Shown here in pieces: positions 18,263 through 25,990 of a stretch of DNA of 64,000 nucleotides. Under the pieces are notes generated by a model. That model had not been told where the DNA came from, made no database searches, and saw nothing but the letters and a program-made list of their open reading frames with translations. The stretch lies in assembly GCF_003634635.1 (NCBI RefSeq), contig NZ_RBJB01000004.1, positions 1 to 64,000 of the forward strand, in the 5' to 3' direction. This stretch comes from Marinobacter nauticus. GTDB lineage: Bacteria; Pseudomonadota; Gammaproteobacteria; Pseudomonadales; Oleiphilaceae. The position numbers and the translations under genes are program-made. Each line of letters opens with the position of its first letter. Positions within the stretch are counted from its first letter, which is position 1.

Positions 18263-19744
18263 TTAATCCTTGTCCAGTCGGCCAACCAGCGAGAGTTCAA
18301 AGTTGGCGCCCATGTATTTGAAGTGCGGACGCACTGCCAGGGAGACCTGGTACCAGCCCGGATCGCCTTCTACATCGGAGACTTCCACTTTCGCGGCACG
18401 CAAGGGGCGGCGGCTGCGGACGTCTGCAGGCGGGTTTTCCTGGTCGGCCACGTACTGGCGAATCCAGGTGTTCAGTTCCCGCTCCAGATCCTGACGCTCT
18501 TTCCAGGAGCCGATCTGCTCTCGCTGCAGCACCTTGATGTAGTGGGCCAGGCGGTTCACGATCATCATGTACGGCAACTGGGTACCCAACTTGTAGTTGG
18601 TTTCCGCTTCCTTGCCTTCCTTGGTGTTCGGGAACTGCTTGGGCTTCTGCACCGAGTTGGCGGAGAAGAACGCGGCGTTATCGCTGCCTTTACGCATGGT
18701 CAGGGCGATGAAACCTTCTTCCGCCAGCTCGTATTCGCGACGGTCGGTAATCAGCACCTCAGTCGGAATCTTGGCTTCCAGCTGACCGAAGGACTCGAAG
18801 GTGTGCACCGGCAGATCTTCCACCGCACCACCACTCTGGGGACCAATGATGTTCGGGCACCAACGGTACTTGGCGAAGCTCTCGGTCAGGCGTGTGGCCA
18901 GCAGGTAGGAGGTATTGCCCCACAGGTAATGCTCGTGGTCACCGGAGACATCTTCCTTGTAGTTGAAGCTGCGCACCGGGTTTTCAGTCGGATCATAAGG
19001 TACCCGCAGCAGGAAGCGCGGCGCGGTCAGGCCCAGGTAACGGGCATCTTCGGACTCACGCAGGGAACGCCACTTGGCGTATTTCGGGCCTTCGAAAACG
19101 GCACTCAGCTCTTTGATGGCCGGCAGTTCCTGGTAGCTGTCGACGCCGAAGAACGACGGTGCAACCGAGGACAGGAACGGCGCGTGGGACATGGCGCCAA
19201 CCGACGATACGTACTGCAGCAGCTTCATGTCCGGCGTTGATGGGCTGAAGGCGTAGTTGCCGACAATCGCGCCCACCGGCTCACCACCGAACTGACCATA
19301 CTCGGCCGCATAGATGTGCTTGTAGAAGCCGGTCTGGGTCACGTCCGGAGCAAATTCGAAATCTTCCAGCAGTTCGGTCTTGGTGGCATGGAGGATATCC
19401 ACCTTGATGTTCTCGCGGAAATCGGTGCGATCCACCATCAGTTTCAGGCCACGCCAGGACGATTCCAGTTCCTGCAACTTGGGCGCGTGCAGAATCTCAT
19501 CCATCTGGGCGCTGATTTTGCGATCCAGCTCGACCACCATCTGGTCGACCAGCGCCTTGTTGACCGGCTGGCCTTTTTCATCGCTCTTCAGCAGGTTGGC
19601 AATAAACGTGGCCACCCCTTTACGGGCAACATCGTAGCCTTCATCGGCCGGCGCCATACGGCTGTTGGCCATGACCTGGTCAAGCAGAGAGCCTTCTGCT
19701 ACGGATTCGGAGGCAGCAGATTGCTGCACAGCAGTATCAGACAT
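18263..19744 (-). CDS. tssC: Type VI secretion sheath large subunit TssC (VipB)
   Basis: This 493-residue protein is full length and contains characteristic TssC stretches such as LESSWRGLKLMVDRTDF, the KTELLEDFE strand, LRVPYDPTENPVRSFNY and the C-terminal GWYQVSLAVRPHFKYMGA. TssC pairs with TssB to form the contractile sheath that drives the Hcp tube. A GAAGGGA ribosome site precedes the ATG. It follows tssB by 61 bp and precedes tssE by 3 bp. Confidence 0.97.
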   Translation of the reverse strand: MSDTAVQQSAASESVAEGSLLDQVMANSRMAPADEGYDVARKGVATFIANLLKSDEKGQPVNKALVDQMVVELDRKISAQMDEILHAPKLQELESSWRGLKLMVDRTDFRENIKVDILHATKTELLEDFEFAPDVTQTGFYKHIYAAEYGQFGGEPVGAIVGNYAFSPSTPDMKLLQYVSSVGAMSHAPFLSSVAPSFFGVDSYQELPAIKELSAVFEGPKYAKWRSLRESEDARYLGLTAPRFLLRVPYDPTENPVRSFNYKEDVSGDHEHYLWGNTSYLLATRLTESFAKYRWCPNIIGPQSGGAVEDLPVHTFESFGQLEAKIPTEVLITDRREYELAEEGFIALTMRKGSDNAAFFSANSVQKPKQFPNTKEGKEAETNYKLGTQLPYMMIVNRLAHYIKVLQREQIGSWKERQDLERELNTWIRQYVADQENPPADVRSRRPLRAAKVEVSDVEGDPGWYQVSLAVRPHFKYMGANFELSLVGRLDKD

Positions 19745-19805
19745 ACCACATCCCTTCAGTACGTGATTGATAATCGATGTAGGTTACCGGGTTCCGGTGT
19801 TGCGA

Positions 19806-20303
19806 TTACTCGCCGTCGTCGGTGGCCAGCTCAAGTTCAGCCAGCAGCTTTTCCCGGGCGTCGTCGTTGTCCAGCAGCTCCTGCAGCTTGGAACGGAACG
19901 AAGGCACGTTGCCCAGCGGGCCCTTGAGGGCAACCAGGGCTTCACGCAGCTCAATCAGCTTCTTGAGCTCAGGGACCTGGCGGGCAATGCTGTCCGGAGA
20001 GAAGTCTTCGAGACCCTGGAATTCGAGATTTACGGGGAGGTCGTCGGCACCGTCTTCGAGCTTGTTGGAAACACTGGTGGAAAGCGTCAGACCCGCTTCC
20101 TTCATGACAGAACGGAAGTTGTTCTTGTCGACGGAAATGGCCTTACGGTCTTCAATGGGGGTTTCTTCAGCGTGACCCTTGAAATCACCAACCACGAACA
20201 TCTTCAGTGGTAGTTCGGTTTCGGCCTGCTGATCGCCTGTGGCGGGGACATACTTGATATTGATGCGCTCTTTCGGCGCAACGGAACCGTCTTTGGCAGA
20301 CAT
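19806..20303 (-). CDS. tssB: Type VI secretion sheath small subunit TssB (VipA)
   Basis: This 165-residue protein begins MSAKDGSVAPKERINIKYVP and contains ELPLKMFVVGDFKG, the TssB hallmark. It forms the sheath heterodimer with TssC. I chose the ATG at 20303, with CAGGGAG just upstream. The 28 extra codons up to 20387 have no family counterpart. It is the first gene of the T6SS operon and is divergent from the acyl-CoA-binding gene; the operon promoter should lie between 20304 and about 20570, but I could not identify a convincing one. Confidence 0.96.
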   Translation of the reverse strand: MSAKDGSVAPKERINIKYVPATGDQQAETELPLKMFVVGDFKGHAEETPIEDRKAISVDKNNFRSVMKEAGLTLSTSVSNKLEDGADDLPVNLEFQGLEDFSPDSIARQVPELKKLIELREALVALKGPLGNVPSFRSKLQELLDNDDAREKLLAELELATDDGE

Positions 20304-20497
20304 GGCGTGCTCCCTGTGCAAGTCATTTGCAATTGTATCGATCCTTGGTGTCTGCCCTCCTGGCAGACAACGCGTAAAACTGTACACAGGTCACCCAGGG
20401 TTCTCAAGCAAAAATTGGCCAGCGATGGCTCAAAATGTGTGCTTGGGCAAACTTTTGCCAGATTGCCAGGGCGACCGGAAAACCGCTATTTCGGTCA

Positions 20498-20526
20498 ATG
20501 ACGCCAACCAGCCCCGTCGCTATACT
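20498..20526 (+). promoter_or_regulatory. Candidate sigma-70 promoter of the acyl-CoA-binding protein gene
   Basis: A TATACT hexamer at 20521-20526 is preceded at 17-bp spacing by ATGACG at 20498-20503, about 50 bp before the ATG. The -35 match is only moderate. Confidence 0.4.
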
Positions 20527-20575
20527 GCCGGCATACTTGAATGGAAAAAAACCACCAACACCACGGAGACACAAC

Positions 20576-20836
20576 ATGAGTGACCTGAAAGCGAAATTCG
20601 AAGAAGCGGTAAACTACATCCAGACCGCGGAAGGCGACTTCAAACCTTCCAACGAGTTGAAACTGGAATTCTATGCCCTTTACAAGCAGGCCACCGAAGG
20701 CGATGTCAGCGGCAAGCGTCCGGGCATGATGGATTTTGTTGGCCGGGCCAAGTACGACGCCTGGGAGAAACTCAAGGGCATGTCCAGCGATGACGCCATG
20801 CAGCAGTACATCGACAAACTTGAATCCCTGAAGTAA
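20576..20836 (+). CDS. Acyl-CoA-binding protein (ACBP)
   Basis: This 86-residue protein covers the whole ACBP four-helix domain: MSDLKAKFEEAVNYIQTA, then LKLEFYALYKQATEGDVSGKR and MMDFVGRAKYDAWEKLKGMS. The family's ligand-contacting KQAT, K and YDAW positions are present. It binds medium- and long-chain acyl-CoA in the cytoplasm and is found sporadically in bacteria. The ATG at 20576 is well supported by the domain start; longer upstream frames are non-homologous. It stands alone, divergent from tssB. Confidence 0.93.
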   Translation: MSDLKAKFEEAVNYIQTAEGDFKPSNELKLEFYALYKQATEGDVSGKRPGMMDFVGRAKYDAWEKLKGMSSDDAMQQYIDKLESLK

Positions 20837-20842
20837 CGCCCC

Positions 20843-20871
20843 TGCCCCGCCGCCATTCCGGCCGCGGGGCA
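20843..20871 (+). terminator. GC-rich hairpin after the ACBP gene (possible terminator)
   Basis: TGCCCCGC at 20843-20850 pairs with GCGGGGCA at 20864-20871 just after the stop codon. There is no T-run, so intrinsic termination is uncertain. Confidence 0.3.
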
Positions 20872-20960
20872 CCGCACCCGCCAAAATTTTGCGCCGTTCA
20901 AACGTTTGTCATATGATGCGCGCAACATAACAAAAACAAGCTTTTGAACGAGTACACACC

Positions 20961-21275
20961 ATGGACATTACCGAGGCCCTGGAGCAATCGCGCCCAGGCA
21001 TGATTGGCCAGGTACAGGCCGCCATCCGCAAACGCGAACTGAATCAACGCGCCGAGCAAACCTATCTGCACTGGATCAGCCGGTTTGTGCTGTTTCATGA
21101 TCTTAAGGATCCGGACAACCTGGCCGAAGAGGATCAGAAGCTGTTCCTGACCTATCTGAGTGAAAAGATCCGGGTATCCCGGGCCCGACTGAATCAGGCC
21201 AGTCAGGCTCTGAGCTTTTTCTACGAAGATGTGCTCGGCAGGCCCGCTGCTGCAGCGGATTCAGCCGCTGCCTGA
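20961..21275 (+). CDS. Orphan integrase N-terminal (SAM-like, core-binding) domain protein
   Basis: This 104-residue protein is nearly all one helical domain resembling the N-terminal core-binding domain of tyrosine recombinases such as XerC/IntI (TYLHWISRFVLFHDLKDP, then LNQASQALSFFYEDVLGRP). The catalytic domain that would follow is absent: the frame stops after an Ala-rich tail (AAAADSAAA), and the next 22 bp lead to a convergent gene. It could bind DNA but cannot carry out recombination by itself. A weak promoter (TATGAT at 20912-20917) lies upstream. It may be a remnant of an integrase or a domesticated DNA-binding protein; codon use looks normal. Confidence 0.75.
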   Translation: MDITEALEQSRPGMIGQVQAAIRKRELNQRAEQTYLHWISRFVLFHDLKDPDNLAEEDQKLFLTYLSEKIRVSRARLNQASQALSFFYEDVLGRPAAAADSAAA

Positions 21276-21297
21276 GGCCGAGTAGCGGGGCCGATGT

Positions 21298-21753
21298 TTA
21301 ACGACCGGTGAGATTGGTATTCAGGGTATCGTAGGTACGGTTCTCGGGTGGCCGGATCACGTAATTGTTGCCGTGGCTCTGGCCCGGTATCACTTTGGGG
21401 TTACTGAAACGGATCTCGACGGGAATCTCGGAACGGCCCAGATCGGTTCGCGGGTCTCTCGGCTGCAGGGCCAGCGGGTCCAGATAGAAATCGTCATCCG
21501 TTGCCTGCTGCACCGGTACCCCGGCCGCCGGCGCTGCCAGCCCGCCCTCAATTACGGTATTGGCCAGCTCCTCTTCCGCGACCGAGCGAAACGGAATGGT
21601 GTCGATAGTGGAGCGCTCTTCGTACTCAAACGCGGCGTCATCGTCACTCTGGGCATAGGCAGGCAAGGCCGTCAGCAGCATCAACGGCAACGCCAGCAAC
21701 GCTGCCCCGGCTCGTTTTTCCTCTGTCTGTTTCCTGACATTCATGGCGCTCAT
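21298..21753 (-). CDS. Exported hypothetical protein
   Basis: I do not recognise this 151-residue protein. It has a signal peptide (KRAGAALLALPLMLLTALPA, likely cleaved after AYA near residue 35) followed by an acidic, proline-rich mature part with no predicted membrane segment and no cysteine. The C-terminal half (VEIRFSNPKVIPGQSHGNNY) looks folded. An alternative start three codons downstream gives MNVRKQTEEK. It ends 22 bp from the convergent integrase-domain gene. Predicted location is the periplasm. Confidence 0.7.
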   Translation of the reverse strand: MSAMNVRKQTEEKRAGAALLALPLMLLTALPAYAQSDDDAAFEYEERSTIDTIPFRSVAEEELANTVIEGGLAAPAAGVPVQQATDDDFYLDPLALQPRDPRTDLGRSEIPVEIRFSNPKVIPGQSHGNNYVIRPPENRTYDTLNTNLTGR

Positions 21754-21860
21754 CCCAACCCTAGCCGATCATCCATTTGCCCTGACGGGTGACAATATTT
21801 GATCAGTCTATCGCCAAAAATGACCCTTTGCCCAGGCAAAAGCCAGTTTTGTGACAGCAC

Positions 21861-22376
21861 TCACTTGTCGTTCGAGGCCATTTGGTAGCGGATATCGGTA
21901 ATCACCACCTGCTTCCAGCCCTCAGGGGTTCTCACCGATACCTCGTCATCCAGATGCTTGCCAATGAGCGCGCGGGCCAGCGGAGAATTGATACTGAGAT
22001 AGCCTTTTTCGAGATCGAATTCATCGGCACCCACGATTCGATACTCCTGCTCACTGCCGTCCTCATCCTCGATGGTCACCCAGGCACCAAAGAATACCCG
22101 GCTCCGGTCCTCTGGCAGGCGATCCACCACCGAGACCTCATCCAGCCGCTTGCTGAGGAAGCGTACGCGACGGTCGATTTCCCGAAGCTGCTTTTTGCCA
22201 TAGATGTACTCGGCGTTCTCGGACCGATCCCCCAGGGCGGCTGCTTCACGTACTGCCTGGGTAACCTCTGGTCGCTTCACTTTCCATAGGAATTGCAGCT
22301 CATCCCGGAGCGCCTGTTCACCTTCGGGGGTGATATAGCGCGGCCGGTTGTTGCCTGAAGGCGTCTGGTTGGCCAT
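21861..22376 (-). CDS. greB: Transcript cleavage factor GreB
   Basis: This 171-residue protein has the GreA/GreB N-terminal coiled coil (about 12-85, containing GDRSENAEYIYGKKQLREID) and the C-terminal FKBP-like domain (SINSPLARALIGKHLDDEV). The acidic tip Asp/Glu pair in GDRSENAEY that coordinates the catalytic magnesium is intact. It rescues backtracked RNA polymerase. AGGA precedes the ATG by about six bases. A strong intrinsic terminator reading in the same direction lies only 40 bp upstream, so the gene may be expressed through attenuation or from a very short promoter region. Confidence 0.95.
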   Translation of the reverse strand: MANQTPSGNNRPRYITPEGEQALRDELQFLWKVKRPEVTQAVREAAALGDRSENAEYIYGKKQLREIDRRVRFLSKRLDEVSVVDRLPEDRSRVFFGAWVTIEDEDGSEQEYRIVGADEFDLEKGYLSINSPLARALIGKHLDDEVSVRTPEGWKQVVITDIRYQMASNDK

Positions 22377-22415
22377 GGGTGTCCTGGTTCAAGAAACAAT
22401 GCATTTCGGAAGGGC

Positions 22416-22441
22416 AAAAAAAACCCCGTGAATCACGGGGT
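22416..22441 (-). terminator. Intrinsic terminator upstream of greB
   Basis: On the minus strand an 8-bp stem (ACCCCGTG/CACGGGGT, loop of three) is followed by eight T residues (A-run at 22416-22423 on the plus strand). It is a textbook Rho-independent terminator for minus-strand RNA, yet no recognised minus-strand gene ends here. Confidence 0.8.
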
Positions 22442-22447
22442 ATAAGG

Positions 22448-22528
22448 CTAGCGCTGTGCTGGAGGGGGAAGCAAGCAGATCATCCGCCCGCTTCCGCATC
22501 TACACCCTCTATTCTGCACATTGACCAT
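22448..22528 (-). CDS. Possible 26-codon ORF ahead of the greB-proximal terminator
   Basis: A minus-strand ATG with AGGCAGG upstream opens a 26-codon frame (MVNVQNRGCRCGSGRM then ICLLPPPAQR) that stops six bases before the terminator stem. It could be a leader peptide or small protein, or chance within a small RNA. I recognise no homologue. It is reported because a ribosome site, ORF and terminator fall in order. Confidence 0.25.
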   Translation of the reverse strand: MVNVQNRGCRCGSGRMICLLPPPAQR

Positions 22529-22657
22529 TACCTGCCTGTGGCCATGCGATTACCTTTTGGCAAGGCATCCGTTTCGCAATCTAGGTTGAACACTCTAGCG
22601 CCAAGGATTAGCGTGGCCGACAATGACACCTGATCTTTTCTGCATGGAGATATGCTA

Positions 22658-22939
22658 ATGGATACCAAGAAACTGATGAATCTGGCACTTGAAGGGGTGG
22701 ATAGCCTGGGTTTCCGGCTGGACCAACTGGGCATCACCAGCCGCGTCAATCGTCACAATATTGCGGCCTTTCTGATGGCCGAACAGAAGCACCTGGAAGG
22801 CGAATGGGACAGTATTCAGGCCAAGGTGGATCGTCGTCGCTCGCAGTTTGATCATATCAGCCAGCAGGTCGAGTCGCGGGCCGACGCGGTACTTGGCCCT
22901 GTCCTGAGCCGTATCAACCGCTTTCGCGCCAGCCAGTAA
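22658..22939 (+). CDS. Small coiled-coil protein of unknown function
   Basis: This 93-residue protein is predicted to be almost entirely helical (MDTKKLMNLALEGVDSLGFR, then EWDSIQAKVDRRRSQFD), and is reminiscent of phasin-like or apolipoprotein-like small coiled-coil proteins. It has no signal peptide. GGAG nine bases upstream favours the ATG at 22658 over the one at 22652. It stops two bases before the convergent end of the sensor kinase gene. Function is unknown. Confidence 0.75.
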   Translation: MDTKKLMNLALEGVDSLGFRLDQLGITSRVNRHNIAAFLMAEQKHLEGEWDSIQAKVDRRRSQFDHISQQVESRADAVLGPVLSRINRFRASQ

Positions 22940-22941
22940 TC

Positions 22942-24420
22942 TCAGGCCGTGCCGGATTCTGCGGAGGAGCGACCCTCCTCCGTTGAACCACCATTCTCAG
23001 ACTGTGTGGCCTTGATCCGCTTTTTTACGGCGGTGTACGCTGGCATCCGGACCGTGACGGTCAGGCCCGGCATGTCTTCACCAGGATGGGTATCACTCAG
23101 CAGAATCTGGCCCTGATGAATCTCCGCCACCGCCGACACCAGGCTGAGACCCAGACCATTGCCCGGTAACGAGCGGCTCTTGCCAACCCGGTAGAAGCGC
23201 TGGAAAACCTGGTCTTTCTCATCATCCGGAATACCGATACCGGAATCCTGAACCTCAAACACCGCTCCGCCGCCGTCCCGGCGAACGACCACCTTGATGG
23301 CACCATGCTCCGGCGTGTATTTGATGGCGTTGTCGATCAGGTTACTAATCATCTGGAACAGGAGATCCCGGTCTCCCTCAATCCGGACATTTTGCTCAAG
23401 TTCCTGAGAGAAACTCTGATCCTTGTCCTCGGAAAGGGCCTCGTAGAGTTCACAGGCATCGCTGACCAGTTCATCCAGCGCCACCACTTTCATGTCGGCC
23501 GAGTTGCCCCGGGTCTCCAGCCGGGCAATGCGCAGCAAGGCATTGAAGGTGGCCAGCAGCTGGTCAGCCTCCGCCACAGCCTGCCCGACATGCTCGCGCG
23601 CCTCGTCATTGTCGACCGTAATCAGCGTGTTTTCGAGCTGGTTACGCAGTCGCGTCAGTGGAGTGCGAAGATCATGGGCGATGCTGTCGGAAACATGGCG
23701 TATGCCTTCCATCAGATACACGATCCGGTCCAGCATCTGGTTCAGGTTTTCGGCCAGTTGATCAAAATCGTCGTCGGTCCCACGGGTCGGAATCCGGAGG
23801 GACAGGTGCCCATTCATGATCCGGCGGGAGGTGTTGTTGATCACTTCAATGCGGCGAGTGGTGCTTCGGCTCATCAGGAAGCCACCCAGGAGCGCCAGGG
23901 CAAGGGTGATGCCCATACCCCAGTTGATGGCAGTTTCAATCACCCGCTTGAGGTTGGTGAGGTCATCCACATCGCGCCCCACCAGCAAGCGCAAACCACC
24001 CTGGACCTCAAAGATCCGGGCCCGGGCCAGGCGCTCGGGGCCCTGCCAGCCAACGGCGGGATTCAGGGTGAAATTAATCCAGCCACTGTCAGACGAGCGG
24101 CTGCCCTCTGGCCAGGTTTCAATATTCCCGGCCAGTTTCAGAAAGTCGTCTGTGGTCAACAGGTAAATGGACTTGGCATTCGGATCCCTGGCCACCCGTT
24201 CCCGGATGATCGTGATCAGACCATTTACACCACGACTGCGATACTGCTCCGCCAGGCCGGCGATTTCCGCTTCAATGGTCTCGTCGGTCTGGGCAGTCAT
24301 GAACCCGGCTGTGCGCCAGTAGATAAATGCCAACAGCAGAAACACCGAGGTGGCAAACACCACCATATACAGCAGGGCAAGCTGGAAAGACGATGTTCTG
24401 AGCTGACTAAGCAGTTTCAC
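22942..24420 (-). CDS. Two-component sensor histidine kinase
   Basis: This 492-residue kinase has membrane helices at about 13-33 and 163-185 flanking a periplasmic sensor domain of about 130 residues. A HAMP segment follows, then a HisKA domain with phosphoacceptor His249 in SIAHDLRTPLTRLRNQLE, and a HATPase domain with N box (NLIDNAIKYTPEHG), DSGIGIP and GNGLGLSL. The architecture matches PhoQ/QseC-like kinases, but the signal cannot be told from sequence. The start overlaps the upstream response regulator by 14 bp, so the two are translated together. The last 25 residues are a charged Ser-rich tail. Confidence 0.92.
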   Translation of the reverse strand: MKLLSQLRTSSFQLALLYMVVFATSVFLLLAFIYWRTAGFMTAQTDETIEAEIAGLAEQYRSRGVNGLITIIRERVARDPNAKSIYLLTTDDFLKLAGNIETWPEGSRSSDSGWINFTLNPAVGWQGPERLARARIFEVQGGLRLLVGRDVDDLTNLKRVIETAINWGMGITLALALLGGFLMSRSTTRRIEVINNTSRRIMNGHLSLRIPTRGTDDDFDQLAENLNQMLDRIVYLMEGIRHVSDSIAHDLRTPLTRLRNQLENTLITVDNDEAREHVGQAVAEADQLLATFNALLRIARLETRGNSADMKVVALDELVSDACELYEALSEDKDQSFSQELEQNVRIEGDRDLLFQMISNLIDNAIKYTPEHGAIKVVVRRDGGGAVFEVQDSGIGIPDDEKDQVFQRFYRVGKSRSLPGNGLGLSLVSAVAEIHQGQILLSDTHPGEDMPGLTVTVRMPAYTAVKKRIKATQSENGGSTEEGRSSAESGTA

Positions 24421-25087
24421 GTAACATGTATCCCGCCCCCCGCACTGTCTGCAGCAGGGGTGTATCGAATTCCTTGTCGATCTTGGCGCGCAGACGGCTG
24501 ATATGCACGTCGATCACGTTGGTCTGGGGGTCAAAGTGATAATCCCACACTTTCTCCAGCAGCATGGTACGGGTGACCACCTGCCCGGCATTACGCATCA
24601 GGTATTCCAGCAGCCTGAACTCCCGGGGCTGGACATCAATATTCTGGCCGGCGCGTTTCACGGTGCGGGCCAGCAGGTCCATCTCGAGATCCGCCACTTT
24701 CAGTACGGTCTCGGTCTCGGCCGCCTGACGGTTACGCCGGATCAGTGACTCGATGCGCGCCAACAGCTCGGTGAAAGAAAACGGCTTGGTCAGGTAGTCA
24801 TCGCCACCGCCACGCAGCCCTTCGACACGGTCATCGACATCGCCCAGAGCACTGAGAATCAGCACCGGCGTCTGGTTGCCCGTGGCCCGTACCGTCTTGA
24901 TAATGGAAAGGCCATCCATACCCGGCAACATCCGGTCGACAATCATGATGTCGTATTCTTCACTGGCCGCCATCATCATGCCTTCCTTCCCGTCGGCCGC
25001 ATGATCCACCACGAAGTCGGATTCCCTCAGTCCCTTTAGCAGATAATTTGCTACATCCCGATCGTCTTCGATTACCAGCGCTTTCAC
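24407..25087 (-). CDS. OmpR/PhoB-family response regulator
   Basis: This 226-residue regulator has a receiver domain (1-118) with acidic pair Glu7-Asp8-Asp9, phosphoacceptor Asp51 in IMIVDRMLPGMDG and conserved Lys in YLTKPFS. It is followed by a winged-helix DNA-binding domain (about 125-224, REFRLLEYLMRNAGQVVTR). It is the partner of the adjacent kinase. Targets cannot be deduced. About 100 bp separate it from hyi. Confidence 0.94.
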   Translation of the reverse strand: MKALVIEDDRDVANYLLKGLRESDFVVDHAADGKEGMMMAASEEYDIMIVDRMLPGMDGLSIIKTVRATGNQTPVLILSALGDVDDRVEGLRGGGDDYLTKPFSFTELLARIESLIRRNRQAAETETVLKVADLEMDLLARTVKRAGQNIDVQPREFRLLEYLMRNAGQVVTRTMLLEKVWDYHFDPQTNVIDVHISRLRAKIDKEFDTPLLQTVRGAGYMLRETA

Positions 25088-25190
25088 CGGTGCTCCTCCT
25101 GATAGCGGAAAACATTAACAACAAGGGTACGAAGAACTCCGGGAACCGGCCAGTTACGATCTTGTAAGAGGGTGTCGCCTATGGCGACGG

Positions 25191-25970
25191 TCAGTTTGCC
25201 TCAGAAAACCAGCCCAGAGACGGCTCTGTCGCCCCGGTAGGCCTGTACTCTGCACTCACCCAGCCGCCATAACCCAGTCTGTCTATCGCCGAGAAAACAT
25301 TCGAAAAGTTAATCTCCCCGGTTCCCGGCTGATGCCGGCCCGGGTTGTCGGCGAACTGGATATGGCCAATCCAGGGCAGCAGACACTCAATGCCGCGAAT
25401 CAGATCCCCTTCCATGATCTGCATGTGATAGAGATCGTATTGCAGGCGCACGTTGTCTGCCTCCACCGCCTCAATCAGCGCCATCACCTTGCCAGTGGTA
25501 TCAAGCATGAAGCCCGGCATATCCACCCGCGAATTGATGGCCTCCAGGCACAGGGTCAGGCCGGCTTCGGCGAAGCGGTCGGCTGCGTACTGCACATTCG
25601 CCACCAGGGTCTGCCAGGCGTCTTCCTCGGCAACGGATTCGGGCTTCAAACCTGCCAGGCAGTTCAGCTGCTCGCAGCCCAGCATCCGGGCGTAGTGAAT
25701 GCCCTGCTCGACACCGGCGCGAAACTCATCGATACGATCCGGCAGACAGGCAATGCCACGCTCCCCCGCTGCCCAATCGCCGGGCGGCAGATTGAACAGC
25801 ACTTGTTCCAGCCCGTTGCTCTGAAGCCGCTCCGCCAGCTGTTCCGCCGGCCACTCATAGGGAAACAGATACTCCACACCACGGAAACCGGCGCTTCGGG
25901 CCTTGGCGAAACGTTCCAGAAACGGCACTTCGGTAAACAGCATGCTCAGGTTGGCAGCAAAACAGGGCAT
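25191..25970 (-). CDS. hyi: Hydroxypyruvate isomerase
   Basis: This 259-residue TIM-barrel protein opens MPCFAANLSMLFTEVPFLER and contains LCLEAINSRVDMPGF and the YDLYHMQIMEGDL metal-site strand, characteristic of Hyi. It interconverts hydroxypyruvate and tartronate semialdehyde. It follows the tartronate semialdehyde reductase gene by 20 bp in the same operon. Glyoxylate carboligase (gcl), the usual third member, is not in the window. Confidence 0.92.
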   Translation of the reverse strand: MPCFAANLSMLFTEVPFLERFAKARSAGFRGVEYLFPYEWPAEQLAERLQSNGLEQVLFNLPPGDWAAGERGIACLPDRIDEFRAGVEQGIHYARMLGCEQLNCLAGLKPESVAEEDAWQTLVANVQYAADRFAEAGLTLCLEAINSRVDMPGFMLDTTGKVMALIEAVEADNVRLQYDLYHMQIMEGDLIRGIECLLPWIGHIQFADNPGRHQPGTGEINFSNVFSAIDRLGYGGWVSAEYRPTGATEPSLGWFSEAN

Positions 25971-25990
25971 GGCAGATTTCTCCGGTTATT

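Noticed and set aside
20408..20421. Second sigma-54-like sequence (TGGCC-TTTTGC) upstream of tssB
   Set aside because: It also has 9 bases between GG and GC, so it was not called.
20446..20460. TGGC-TTTGC sequence on the minus strand upstream of tssB resembling a sigma-54 promoter
   Set aside because: The GG and GC elements are 9 rather than 10 bases apart; sigma-54 promoters do not tolerate this.
25172..25186. GTCGCC/GGCGAC hairpin after hyi
   Set aside because: Six-base stem with no T-run; too weak to call a terminator.
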